Position numbers and translations under genes: made by a program. Shown here in pieces: positions 1-8,280 of a DNA stretch of 62,987 nt (position 1 is the first letter of the stretch; the number at the start of each line of letters is the position of its first letter). Source of the DNA: CAVDRM01 sp963611355 (lineage in GTDB: Bacteria; Bacillota; Clostridia; Christensenellales; Aristaeellaceae); the NCBI GenBank assembly GCA_963611355.1, contig CAVDRM010000012.1, forward strand, positions 1 to 62,987. Reading direction: 5' to 3'. The notes beneath the pieces were generated by a model that worked only from the letters and a program-made list of their open reading frames with translations, searched no databases and was not told where the DNA came from.

Positions 1-97
1 CTATAGGAAAGAAAAAATAATATAAAAAAGTTTCGCATTTGGGTTGACTTTTGGGATATCGGCATAAGAGTACCCCTTTTTTTCCCTTTTCGGGGCA

Positions 98-103
98 TAT
101 AAT
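98..103 (+). promoter_or_regulatory. Possible -10 element upstream of the receiver gene
   Basis: A perfect TATAAT lies 67 bases before the ATG at 170. No good -35 hexamer is visible 16-18 bases upstream, where the sequence is a T/C-rich run, so the promoter is weak or activator dependent. The T/C-rich tract could also be the tail of an upstream terminator outside the window. Confidence 0.3.
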
Positions 104-169
104 CAATTATGGGTTACTGTGCAATACAGACAGCCCCGCAAGAATACACCGTGCAGAGGAACAAAACGC

Positions 170-550
170 ATGAACATCCTGATTGTGGAAGACAGCCCTC
201 CGTCTTTGAAGCGCATCCAGCGTCTGCTTCAGGAAGCGGAGCCGTCTGCCACGCTTTTCGCATTTTCCGATTCTTCCGATGCCATGGATTTCATCAGTGC
301 GGGCAAACATTGCCCGGATGTCGCCTTTCTGGATGTCGAAATGCCCCGGCTGAACGGTCTGCAGCTTGCAGACGGGCTGCTGGCGCACAATCCCCGCGCC
401 AATGTGATTATCGTTTCGGCGCATACGCAGTATCAGGAGGCCGCCTTCAGGCGCTTTGTCAGCGGCTATCTGGTCAAGCCGGTTCGGGCGGAGGACGTTC
501 GTGCGCAGCTGGCGCACCTTCGCTATCCGCTGCAAACGGAAAGCCTCTGA
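170..550 (+). CDS. Stand-alone response regulator receiver protein (CheY-like)
   Basis: This 126-residue protein is a single receiver domain with no output domain. The acidic pair E7-D8, the phospho-acceptor D55 (FLDVEMP), the Ser/Thr switch position S83 and K103 (VKP) are all present, so it should be phosphorylatable. The ATG at 170 is chosen because AGAGGA lies 9 bases upstream; an in-frame ATG at 119 has no ribosome binding site. No kinase lies next to it. It is followed 85 bases later by a very large cell-wall protein, so it may share that transcript, but a functional link is only inferred. Single-domain receivers act by protein-protein contact or as phosphate sinks; the partner is unknown. 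Confidence 0.85.
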   Translation: MNILIVEDSPPSLKRIQRLLQEAEPSATLFAFSDSSDAMDFISAGKHCPDVAFLDVEMPRLNGLQLADGLLAHNPRANVIIVSAHTQYQEAAFRRFVSGYLVKPVRAEDVRAQLAHLRYPLQTESL

Positions 551-635
551 GCATGCGCTCCTCCGAAGTGCGGCGCACCCGGCGGGGGAAAGCTTTACAA
601 TATAAAAACCGACACAGGAAGAAGGAATCTGAGGA

Positions 636-3600
636 ATGAAGGCTTCGCAAAAGAGCGGCGGCAGGGTTCGGCGCTTCATCAGCCTGCTGACGGCGTGCAT
701 CCTCCTGTGTTCCGCAGCGCCCCTGCAGGCTCTCGCCGAGAACGGGACGACGTATGAGGCGTATATTATCCATGACGGGAAAGTCTATACATACACGCAC
801 TATGATGACGCATGGTCCTACGCCGTCAGCATGAACAACAACACCGTCATCCACATGAGAAAGGACTGGAATCTGACCGGCCGCTTGGATGTGAAGAAGG
901 GTGTTTCCATCACGGTCAACATGCACGGCCATGTCATCAACCGCGGGAACGTCAATTCCAATAACCCGACCCATGCCAGCGATTCAAGCGGCAGCGGCAG
1001 CGTGTTCATGATTAATGAAAACGCAAAGCTGACGATTATCGGCTCGGATGAATACGATGTGCCGACCGAACACAAGGGAAAGCGCCTTACCAACTACCTG
1101 TGGTACTGGGACAAGCAGGGGAACGATGTGATTAACGGCGCGCTGATTACCGGCGGCGCGACGGACAGCGAATACGGCGGCGGCGCGTTCATCCTGCGCA
1201 AGCAGGCGCAGCTCATCATGACGAACGTGACCGTGGCGGGCAACGTGGCCGATGCGTGGGGCTCCTACTACGGCTTCGGCGGCGCCATCTCCTTTTTCAA
1301 CAAGGAAGGCCGCGCCACTTTGACGAACTGCGACCTGATATACAACTATGCCGAAAAAATGGGCGCAGCCGTCTGCTTTGATTCCTCGGACTGCTTCTTG
1401 ACCATGAACGGCGGCATGATTGCCAACAACTATACGGAGGGCAGCGGCGGCGGCATCGCCCTGTATTCGGGCGCCGATGACGCGACGCTCAACCTCTCCA
1501 ACGCGGAAATCATGGCCAACAAAGCGGACGCAGACGGCGGCGGTCTCTACCTTGGGGCGCAGACGACCGTTGTCAATAACGGAAAAATCACTTACAACTC
1601 CGCCGGCGCAAGCGGCGGCGGCATCTTCGTCAAGCAGGAGGACTGCACCCTGAACGGCTGCACCATTATCTATAATAAGGCGGCGGAAAATGGCGGCGGC
1701 GTTTTGCTTGAAAACGATAATCTTGTGTATGTGCCGAAGCTCAATTTGCTGGGTACCCTCACCATCAAGGAAAACACTGTCAAAGGCAAAAAATCCAATC
1801 TTTATCTGAAAAACGGCACTGATGTCTGGCGGGACGCGAAAATCTACGGCATTCCCGAAACCGATTCCGAGATTTGGGTCTCCGCTTCGGTGGATGGCAT
1901 CATTTCCTATATCCCCGATTCCTATAACGACACGATTTTCTATGCTGATGAAGACGGCAAGCTCGTCTACTGGGCTAACGGCGACTTGGTCAGCGCGGAT
2001 GACTATCGTCATCTGGTACTCGCGAGCGGCACCAAACCGGAGGACACGACGATACGCCTGCCTGTCACGACGCTTGAGGCAACGCAGGCCTCCAACACCG
2101 TTTCGGCCTCGGCGGACGGCCGGCCGCTGCTGCCGACGTCAGTGTATACCTATAACGGCTATACGGTCTACAAGGGCTACGGCATGCGGGACGACCATAC
2201 CGAAGCGAATGTGTATTATTATTCCGACGGCTACTTTATGGGCGACCCCGCCGACTATAACGAGCATCTGGCCTCCATGTCCCTTCGTCTGGCGGCGGCG
2301 GCCATGGGATCCGGCGATTTCAGCGATACGCATGAAAACGACAGGGATTATACGATTCAGGCGAGCCACATCAAGCAGCTGCTTTCGGACATCGGCGTTT
2401 CGGATGAAAACATTTTTCTTTCGCCCTCCTATTTTGTCAAACCGACCGCAGACAGCATCGCCTGCGCCATCGGCAGCAAGCCGCTGCTTGGGAAGGACGG
2501 AAAAACGGACACCGGTTATGTGCTGATTCCCATCACTGTCCGCGGCGCGGGCTATGAGAGTGAATGGGCGAGCAACCTGACCCTTGGCGGGGAAGACGGA
2601 AAAGAGCATCAGGGCTTTGCCGATGCAGCCGATAAGTTGAAGAGCATGCTCGACAGCTATATGGAGGAGCGCGGGCTGAAGGAGAAGGCGCAGGCAGGCA
2701 AGGTGCGCTACTGGATTTCCGGCTTCTCCCGCGCCGGTGCAACCTCCAACCTGCTGGCCAAGCGGCTGATTGACGAGTACGGTGATGCCGCCGTTTTCGC
2801 CTATCCCTTTGAAGCCCCGCAGGGCGGCCTTAAGAGCATCATGCGCTCCGACAGAAAGTATACCGGCATTCACAATGTTCTGCTTGCCGGCGACCTCGTG
2901 CCCCACGTCGGCATGGTCTCGATGAACTTCCAGCGCTACGGCGTCGATCATTTCCTGCCCGGCACGGACGCTGGCACCGCGAAGACCGATACGACCGATG
3001 TCACCGTCGGCGACGCCAAACAATATACGCGCAAGCGCTCCGGCAGCCTGGCCCGCACGATTCAGGTCAAGGATGGAAAGATTCAGGGGGATGTCAACGC
3101 TTATACGAGCGAGACATTCTTCCTGAAGGATAACGACTATTACATTGTAGGGACAGACAAATACAAAGAGCAGAGAAAGAAAATGCTCCTGCAGCTGGCG
3201 GCGACCAAGGACGGCGTTATCTTTGACGATTATTTCCATCTGGCCACGCTGACGCTTGAGGGCATCTATGCTAAAAGCTGGATGAAGGAGGTCGGCTCCG
3301 CCGAGGTGACCCTCACCGACTGGCTGCCGGACATGGCCTTCTATCTGAACTACTGGCTGATCGACGAAGACCTTCTCCAGAAAGAGAAGGCGCGCTCCGC
3401 CTATGTTTCCACCAACGCGCAGAGCGCATTCCGGACGCTGGCCGTGAACGCCTTCACAAACAGGCTGCAGCCGGGCAATATCAAGGATAAGGTGCTCAGG
3501 ACGCAGACACTCGCGGCCGTGGGGAAGTGGATGGGCTCGTGCATTACCGAAATGATTTCCGCGATTAAGCCCGATTTCACGCATTACAGCAACAGCTTTT

Positions 3601-5186
3601 ATGACGTTCTGGCAGACACCGGCATCTTTGATGACGACTGTATTCCCCTGTCGAAGGAAGAAGCGGTGGGGGCGCTCAAAGCCCTGTTCCATATTTTGTG
3701 GGGAGATTTGACCGAGGTCACGAACTATCCCACCGCTACGCTCAAGCATTACGGTACGAACGATTATCTGGTCGTCCTCGGTACGCTGCTTTACAACATG
3801 GGCCGCATCATCATGAACCATACGCCCGATGTGGTGTTCGCATGGCTGCGCAGCTATGATTCCTTCTATACCGACAACAAGGACGGAGTGAGCGATCAGA
3901 GCTACGTCGTCAATACCGCCAAGGATGCCGATGTGAAGCAGCCCTACCTGACCATGAAGGTCAACGGCACGGAGGTTCGGCTGGAGGCAGGTCAGTCCTA
4001 TCTGCTTCCTGACGACGGCAGCGAAACGCAGCCCGCGGTCACGGATATCTGCCTGCATACGGCGGATGAAAACGCGGGCGGCATGGTGTTTTATACCCTC
4101 GGCAGCGCCGCTGCCGCCGCCAAGGCCGATTATAAGGATTACACGTATTTTGACGGCACCAATCCGCTGGCGGACGTTACGGACTGGAGCACGCCGCAGA
4201 GCATCACGGCGCATACCATCTGGTACGATACGCCGAGCAGCAATGCGACCTTCACCATTTACTTCACCAGGAATCCCGCCCTGCACAGGGTCTATGTGAA
4301 CGGCGAGCAGTTCGGCGGCGTGTGGGCACCCGGCGAGACGGGCTCTATTCCCATCGTGGACCCGGATGCCTACCATGAGTATACCGGAAGCCGGCTTGAC
4401 AGCAGCAAGATGGATATGCAGAGGGGTATTCCCGATTGGACTGTTGCAACCGATGAGGCCACGGGCGATAAGACGCTGACATTCACGATGCCGAAAAGCC
4501 TCACGCAGGATGTATACTTTATCATCAATTATACGCAGAAAAAGGTGAAAGAGCCCGTCGCCTCGCCGCAGGACGGAACGTACGCATACGACCAGCTCGT
4601 GACCTTCTCCACGCCAAGCGGCACGGCGGAGGAAGGCTTTGAGCTTCATTATGAATATCAGGCGAGATACAAGCTGTCGTTTGACCCGTGGCAAAAGACG
4701 GACAGCGATAAGCTGCAGATTTACGCATTGGGCAATGAGGGCACGACCGTATGGGAGGTCAGGGTTTGGGCTACGCGTGACGGATGGCAGGACAGCAATA
4801 CGCGGACGTTCATTTATATGATTGACCCCACCCAGCGCGAGTATATCGTGCGGGTGCTCAACGGCACGCTGACCGGCACCACCGAATCCTACGGCCGGTT
4901 CAAGCCGGGGCAGCCTGTCAGCGTGACGGCGAGCATCCCATCCGATTCCTACTGGCTGGAGCGCTGGAACACCGAACCGGACGGGCTTATCCCCGAAACG
5001 ATCGCAGAGCTGACGACTACGTTCACCATGCCCGCAAGCGATGCAACGGTTCAGCCTGTTTTCGTGAAAAATCCGCCGAAGACCGGGGACAGCGCAACCC
5101 CGTTCCTTTGGGCGGCCGGCGCGGTGATTTCCGCAGCGGCCATCATTCTGTTCGTTTGCAGCCGCAGGCGTCAAAACCGCGGATAA
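636..5186 (+). CDS. Large cell-wall-anchored protein: beta-helix, serine-hydrolase-like region, PPKTG anchor
   Basis: A 1516-residue exported protein. Residues 1-34 form a signal peptide ending LQALA. Residues about 60-400 carry many Gly-Gly-rich turns (GGGI, GGGL, GGAI) typical of a right-handed parallel beta-helix of the polymorphic-membrane-protein or adhesin type. Residues about 540-960 resemble an alpha/beta hydrolase, with a nucleophile-elbow motif GFSRAG centred on S698. A chitobiase-like module (about 1310-1390) and an InlB-type repeat (about 1400-1490) follow. The C-terminus has PPKTGDS, a hydrophobic helix and an RRRQNRG tail: a sortase signal with Pro in place of the usual Leu. GAAGGA lies 9 bases before the ATG. 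Probably an adhesin or surface esterase; substrate unknown. No sortase gene is in the window. Confidence 0.8.
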   Translation: MKASQKSGGRVRRFISLLTACILLCSAAPLQALAENGTTYEAYIIHDGKVYTYTHYDDAWSYAVSMNNNTVIHMRKDWNLTGRLDVKKGVSITVNMHGHVINRGNVNSNNPTHASDSSGSGSVFMINENAKLTIIGSDEYDVPTEHKGKRLTNYLWYWDKQGNDVINGALITGGATDSEYGGGAFILRKQAQLIMTNVTVAGNVADAWGSYYGFGGAISFFNKEGRATLTNCDLIYNYAEKMGAAVCFDSSDCFLTMNGGMIANNYTEGSGGGIALYSGADDATLNLSNAEIMANKADADGGGLYLGAQTTVVNNGKITYNSAGASGGGIFVKQEDCTLNGCTIIYNKAAENGGGVLLENDNLVYVPKLNLLGTLTIKENTVKGKKSNLYLKNGTDVWRDAKIYGIPETDSEIWVSASVDGIISYIPDSYNDTIFYADEDGKLVYWANGDLVSADDYRHLVLASGTKPEDTTIRLPVTTLEATQASNTVSASADGRPLLPTSVYTYNGYTVYKGYGMRDDHTEANVYYYSDGYFMGDPADYNEHLASMSLRLAAAAMGSGDFSDTHENDRDYTIQASHIKQLLSDIGVSDENIFLSPSYFVKPTADSIACAIGSKPLLGKDGKTDTGYVLIPITVRGAGYESEWASNLTLGGEDGKEHQGFADAADKLKSMLDSYMEERGLKEKAQAGKVRYWISGFSRAGATSNLLAKRLIDEYGDAAVFAYPFEAPQGGLKSIMRSDRKYTGIHNVLLAGDLVPHVGMVSMNFQRYGVDHFLPGTDAGTAKTDTTDVTVGDAKQYTRKRSGSLARTIQVKDGKIQGDVNAYTSETFFLKDNDYYIVGTDKYKEQRKKMLLQLAATKDGVIFDDYFHLATLTLEGIYAKSWMKEVGSAEVTLTDWLPDMAFYLNYWLIDEDLLQKEKARSAYVSTNAQSAFRTLAVNAFTNRLQPGNIKDKVLRTQTLAAVGKWMGSCITEMISAIKPDFTHYSNSFYDVLADTGIFDDDCIPLSKEEAVGALKALFHILWGDLTEVTNYPTATLKHYGTNDYLVVLGTLLYNMGRIIMNHTPDVVFAWLRSYDSFYTDNKDGVSDQSYVVNTAKDADVKQPYLTMKVNGTEVRLEAGQSYLLPDDGSETQPAVTDICLHTADENAGGMVFYTLGSAAAAAKADYKDYTYFDGTNPLADVTDWSTPQSITAHTIWYDTPSSNATFTIYFTRNPALHRVYVNGEQFGGVWAPGETGSIPIVDPDAYHEYTGSRLDSSKMDMQRGIPDWTVATDEATGDKTLTFTMPKSLTQDVYFIINYTQKKVKEPVASPQDGTYAYDQLVTFSTPSGTAEEGFELHYEYQARYKLSFDPWQKTDSDKLQIYALGNEGTTVWEVRVWATRDGWQDSNTRTFIYMIDPTQREYIVRVLNGTLTGTTESYGRFKPGQPVSVTASIPSDSYWLERWNTEPDGLIPETIAELTTTFTMPASDATVQPVFVKNPPKTGDSATPFLWAAGAVISAAAIILFVCSRRRQNRG

Positions 5187-5267
5187 CGGCATGCAAAGCT
5201 TTTCCCCGATACGGGTCGGAAAATCACGATTGACACAGAGACCGAAAAACAGAGGAGGGACAAAAAA

Positions 5268-6890
5268 GTGAAATCAAAGAAGAGAACGGCGCGCTTTATG
5301 CTCCTATACGCCATGGCGCTGATGCTTTCGGCGCTGAGCCTGACGCAGGCCTATGCCTGCACAGCCGTCTATGTGGGGGCTGCCGCCAGCGACGACGGCA
5401 CGGTCATGCTGGCGAAATCCAACGATTATCAGGACGTGTGGGCCAACTACGTGACCGTCACGGAACGGGTGGAGCAGCAGCCCGGCAGGACGATGCCGGT
5501 TGACAATGATGCGACGGTCTTTGCGGAGCTGCCGGCGACGACCTACCGCTATACGTCCACTCCGTGGATGGACAGCACGACGGCGGCCAACGGGCTTGGC
5601 CGCGATGCCACCGTCTGCACGAACGAATACGGCGTGGCGATGGTCATGTCAATCACTTCCTTCTCCAACGCTGCCGCGCTGGATGCAGACCCTTTGATTG
5701 AGCACGGTCTGTCCGAGTTTACCGCCGTTGATTTGGTGACCTGCCAGAGTGCCACCGCCCGCGAGGGCGTGGAGGTGCTGCTGTCCCTGATTGATACCTA
5801 CGGGAGCAGCGAAGTCAACATCGCCCTGATTGCCGACCGGACAGAAGCATGGTATGTGGAAATGTACAACGGCCACCAGTATGCGGCGGTCAAGCTGCCC
5901 GCCGACAAGGTGTGCGCGTTCGGCAATGAGTTTTCGCTGGAATATGTATCCGACTATGAGGACGCGATTCTTTCACCGGAGCTTGAGAAGCTGGCGGTTG
6001 AAAAAGGGTTTGCGGTGTACGGCGACAATAACGAGCTGAACCTGCTGGCCACCTATTCGGGACAGGAAGTCGTCACCAATTATTCGCACATGAGGACATG
6101 GATTGCCCATCAGATACTTTCTCCCTCCGCCTACGGGGAGTATGATAAAGAAGCGGTTTATCCCCTGTGCTTTGCTCCGGACGAAAAGGTCTCCCTGCTC
6201 GACGTGATGGAAATCATGCGCAACCGCTTTGAGGGCACGGCTTACAGCCCCGATGAAACAGGCAGGACGGATATGCGCGTCATCGGCACCGATACGGCGC
6301 TGAGCGTGCATATCGCGCAGATTTATCCCGAACTGTCCGCAGACATGGCCTGCGTCACTTGGGAAAGCACCGGCCCTGCGATTTACGGCGTTTTTGTGCC
6401 TGTATCCAATGCGGCGACCGGCATCAGCGAACCGTACAGCCGTAACCAGAGCGCGGAGCAGGCAGGCGTGTTCGATACCGCCTTGTATCCCTATTACCGC
6501 TTCAAGGAGCTTACGACCCTGAGCGTGGAAAAGAACGACTATCAGATTTACGGTCTGCCCGTGCGCGCCTACTGGCACGAGGCGGAGACAGGCATGACGC
6601 AGGGCATGCGGGCCGTGCTGGAAGCGGCGGCGAAGCTCAATGACAGGGAGACCGCCCATCAATACATCACGGATTACTGCAACCGGATGCAGGAGCAGGC
6701 GTTCTCCGATGCGGGCGAGCTGCTCAATGCCGTCCGCTGGTATAAGAGCAAGAACAGCAATACCATGAAAAACGGCAGAAATCCGGAAACGCTCGAAGTG
6801 ATGGACGAGCTGAAGGCGGTCGTCCCGCTGACGGTGACGCTGGATGCTGCTGCCTATCAAACGATTCCGACGCCTCCGAGCGCGGAATGA
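5268..6890 (+). CDS. Secreted C69-family dipeptidase (Ntn hydrolase)
   Basis: A 540-residue protein starting with GTG, placed 7 bases after GGAGGGA. A signal peptide (residues 1-30, ending in AYA) is followed directly by C31 in ACTAVYVG. In PepD-type C69 peptidases the N-terminal Cys exposed by processing is the nucleophile, so here signal cleavage or autoprocessing would create the active site. The downstream features fit the family, including the segment SNDYQD and a long C-terminal region ending in PTPPSAE with no membrane anchor. It should cleave dipeptides outside the membrane. It lies 81 bases downstream of the large wall protein on the same strand and may be co-transcribed. Confidence 0.85.
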   Translation: MKSKKRTARFMLLYAMALMLSALSLTQAYACTAVYVGAAASDDGTVMLAKSNDYQDVWANYVTVTERVEQQPGRTMPVDNDATVFAELPATTYRYTSTPWMDSTTAANGLGRDATVCTNEYGVAMVMSITSFSNAAALDADPLIEHGLSEFTAVDLVTCQSATAREGVEVLLSLIDTYGSSEVNIALIADRTEAWYVEMYNGHQYAAVKLPADKVCAFGNEFSLEYVSDYEDAILSPELEKLAVEKGFAVYGDNNELNLLATYSGQEVVTNYSHMRTWIAHQILSPSAYGEYDKEAVYPLCFAPDEKVSLLDVMEIMRNRFEGTAYSPDETGRTDMRVIGTDTALSVHIAQIYPELSADMACVTWESTGPAIYGVFVPVSNAATGISEPYSRNQSAEQAGVFDTALYPYYRFKELTTLSVEKNDYQIYGLPVRAYWHEAETGMTQGMRAVLEAAAKLNDRETAHQYITDYCNRMQEQAFSDAGELLNAVRWYKSKNSNTMKNGRNPETLEVMDELKAVVPLTVTLDAAAYQTIPTPPSAE

Positions 6891-7179
6891 TGCACACTTG
6901 CACGGCATTGCCCGAAAAACGCGATTGTTCGAAGCCATCATAACAGCCTGACGCCGGAGCGCACGGACAGCACCTGGCCGCATTGCGGCATGGAAAAGCC
7001 GCTGACGGGTGCTTTGAAAACAGGGTTGGGCGCTCATCGGCAGACTTTTTGAAAAAAGATTGATAAAGCGGCAGTCACTTGTTCTCAAGCGGCTGCCGCT
7101 TTATCGTTCGGCGGTTATGGCGCGTTTCCATTTGCGTACAGTGTTTTCTTTTTTGAACCGCAGCCCCCAATAGCGTTCA
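6891..7179. other. Convergent intergenic region
   Basis: Between the dipeptidase and the leftward acyltransferase no credible reading frame with a ribosome binding site is visible. The only clear structure is the 13-bp inverted repeat listed separately at 7062-7105. Confidence 0.5.
7049..7105 (-). terminator. Intrinsic terminator for the acyltransferase gene
   Basis: GATAAAGCGGCAG (7062-7074) and CTGCCGCTTTATC (7093-7105) form a perfect 13-bp inverted repeat. Read leftward it is followed by AATCTTTTTTC, giving a U-tract on the minus-strand transcript. It may also slow transcription arriving from the dipeptidase side. Confidence 0.75.
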
Positions 7180-8109
7180 TCACGTTTCGCTCTGCGCTGC
7201 GTCCTTCTTCTGCCAGAAATGGCGCTTGGGCTTGGGCAGGCCGAAGGTGTGGCCTTCATCGTAATTGACCGACTCACAGGGCTTTTCGAGCTGAGCGGGG
7301 TCGTTCAGGTATTGCAGCATACGGGCGCACATCATGCCGAAGACGCGGCCGGGCGCGATGCGCTCATCCACGTTCACGCCGATGGGCAGCTTGCGGACGC
7401 GCTTGGCCTGACCGTCCGCGCCGATTTCCACCGTGCGCTTGGGCGCGCCGATGGACCAGAACATGCTGGTGCTGCCGAAATTGTAGATATGGTGCTTGAC
7501 CGCCGGCATCCCGATGGAGGCCATGTTGGTCAAAAAGAGGCTGGTGTGGAAGGGGCTGGCGTCAATAATTGCCTTGGGCATGATGCCCCAGCGGTCGGTC
7601 AGGCGGGCGAAGGCCACGACAATATTGGCAAGCACCGGGCGCTTGAGAAGCTGCGCCATCTTCATGGTTGCATTGTCGGCCTCCTCCTGCCGCGCCTGCT
7701 CGATGACCTCCTCCACGCGGTCGGCCACGTCAAAAATGGTGTCCGTAGGGTCAAAATAGCACTTGGTGGTGTTCTCTTCCACCTGCGAGGGCGAATCCGC
7801 GTTTGATTTCAGCACAGCGAAGGAGACCGTCAGCGTCTTGCGGGCATAGGTGCGTTTGTTGATGATAAAGCGGTTCAGCTCCGGCAGCTCGGCCGTCGTG
7901 CGCACGAAGGCGGCAATCAGGATTTCCATAAACGTCAGCTTATAGCCCTCCTGCCCTTTTTGCACGATATACCGCGCCAGCTTTTCATAATCCACCGAAA
8001 AGTCCATCATCACCTGCGCATCACAGCGCATGGGCATGATATACGGCGTCAACGCCACGATCGGGTCGATTTTTTTAATTAAATAGCCGTCCGAACGATG
8101 TCCAAACAT
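7180..8109 (-). CDS. Stand-alone 2-oxoacid dehydrogenase E2-like / CAT-fold acyltransferase
   Basis: A 309-residue protein resembling the catalytic domain of dihydrolipoyl acyltransferases and chloramphenicol acetyltransferase, without lipoyl or E1/E3-binding domains. No dehydrogenase subunits lie nearby. The E2 active-site motif DHRxxDG is replaced by DERIAPG near residue 265, so the catalytic His position is Glu and the Asp position is Pro; standard E2 chemistry is therefore doubtful. From memory, similar lone clostridial proteins carry DERICDG, suggesting a separate subfamily. The ATG at 8109 is chosen over the far upstream Met because AAAGGGGG lies 7 bases before it. Its substrate is unknown. 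Confidence 0.7.
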   Translation of the reverse strand: MFGHRSDGYLIKKIDPIVALTPYIMPMRCDAQVMMDFSVDYEKLARYIVQKGQEGYKLTFMEILIAAFVRTTAELPELNRFIINKRTYARKTLTVSFAVLKSNADSPSQVEENTTKCYFDPTDTIFDVADRVEEVIEQARQEEADNATMKMAQLLKRPVLANIVVAFARLTDRWGIMPKAIIDASPFHTSLFLTNMASIGMPAVKHHIYNFGSTSMFWSIGAPKRTVEIGADGQAKRVRKLPIGVNVDERIAPGRVFGMMCARMLQYLNDPAQLEKPCESVNYDEGHTFGLPKPKRHFWQKKDAAQSET

Positions 8110-8153
8110 AAAAAGTCCCCCTTTCGTCATCTGCTTCCATGAAACACGCATAC

Positions 8154-8183
8154 AGTATATCATGCTTTCATTCATTTCGTCAA
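8154..8183 (-). promoter_or_regulatory. Sigma-A-type promoter of the acyltransferase gene
   Basis: On the minus strand, TTGACG (8183-8178) and TATACT (8159-8154) are separated by 18 bases. Transcription would start near 8147, leaving a leader of about 38 bases before the ATG at 8109. Confidence 0.7.
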
Positions 8184-8231
8184 TGTGACAAAATTATGGC
8201 ATCTCGGCTGCAGACAGCGGCATCTTCAATA

Positions 8232-8261
8232 TTGCAAAGGCCGCGCCATTTATGCTATCAT
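8232..8261 (+). promoter_or_regulatory. Possible promoter of the membrane AraC regulator
   Basis: TTGCAA (8232-8237) and TATCAT (8256-8261) have an 18-base spacer. The predicted start would fall right at the ribosome binding site (8269-8274), which makes this assignment weak. Confidence 0.3.
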
Positions 8262-8280
8262 ACCTTCTAGGAGGCAGCAG

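Noticed and set aside
2139..5192. Very long minus-strand open frame of 1017 codons opposite the wall protein
   Set aside because: It is a mirror of a GC-rich gene; its translation is Arg/His/Ala/Gly-rich with no domain, signal or ribosome binding site. The same holds for the long antisense frames at 48976-51090, 47462-49153 and 59595-61994.
5201..5224. TTTTCC/GGAAAA inverted repeat between the wall protein and dipeptidase genes
   Set aside because: Short, with a bulged centre and no following T-run; too weak to call a terminator.
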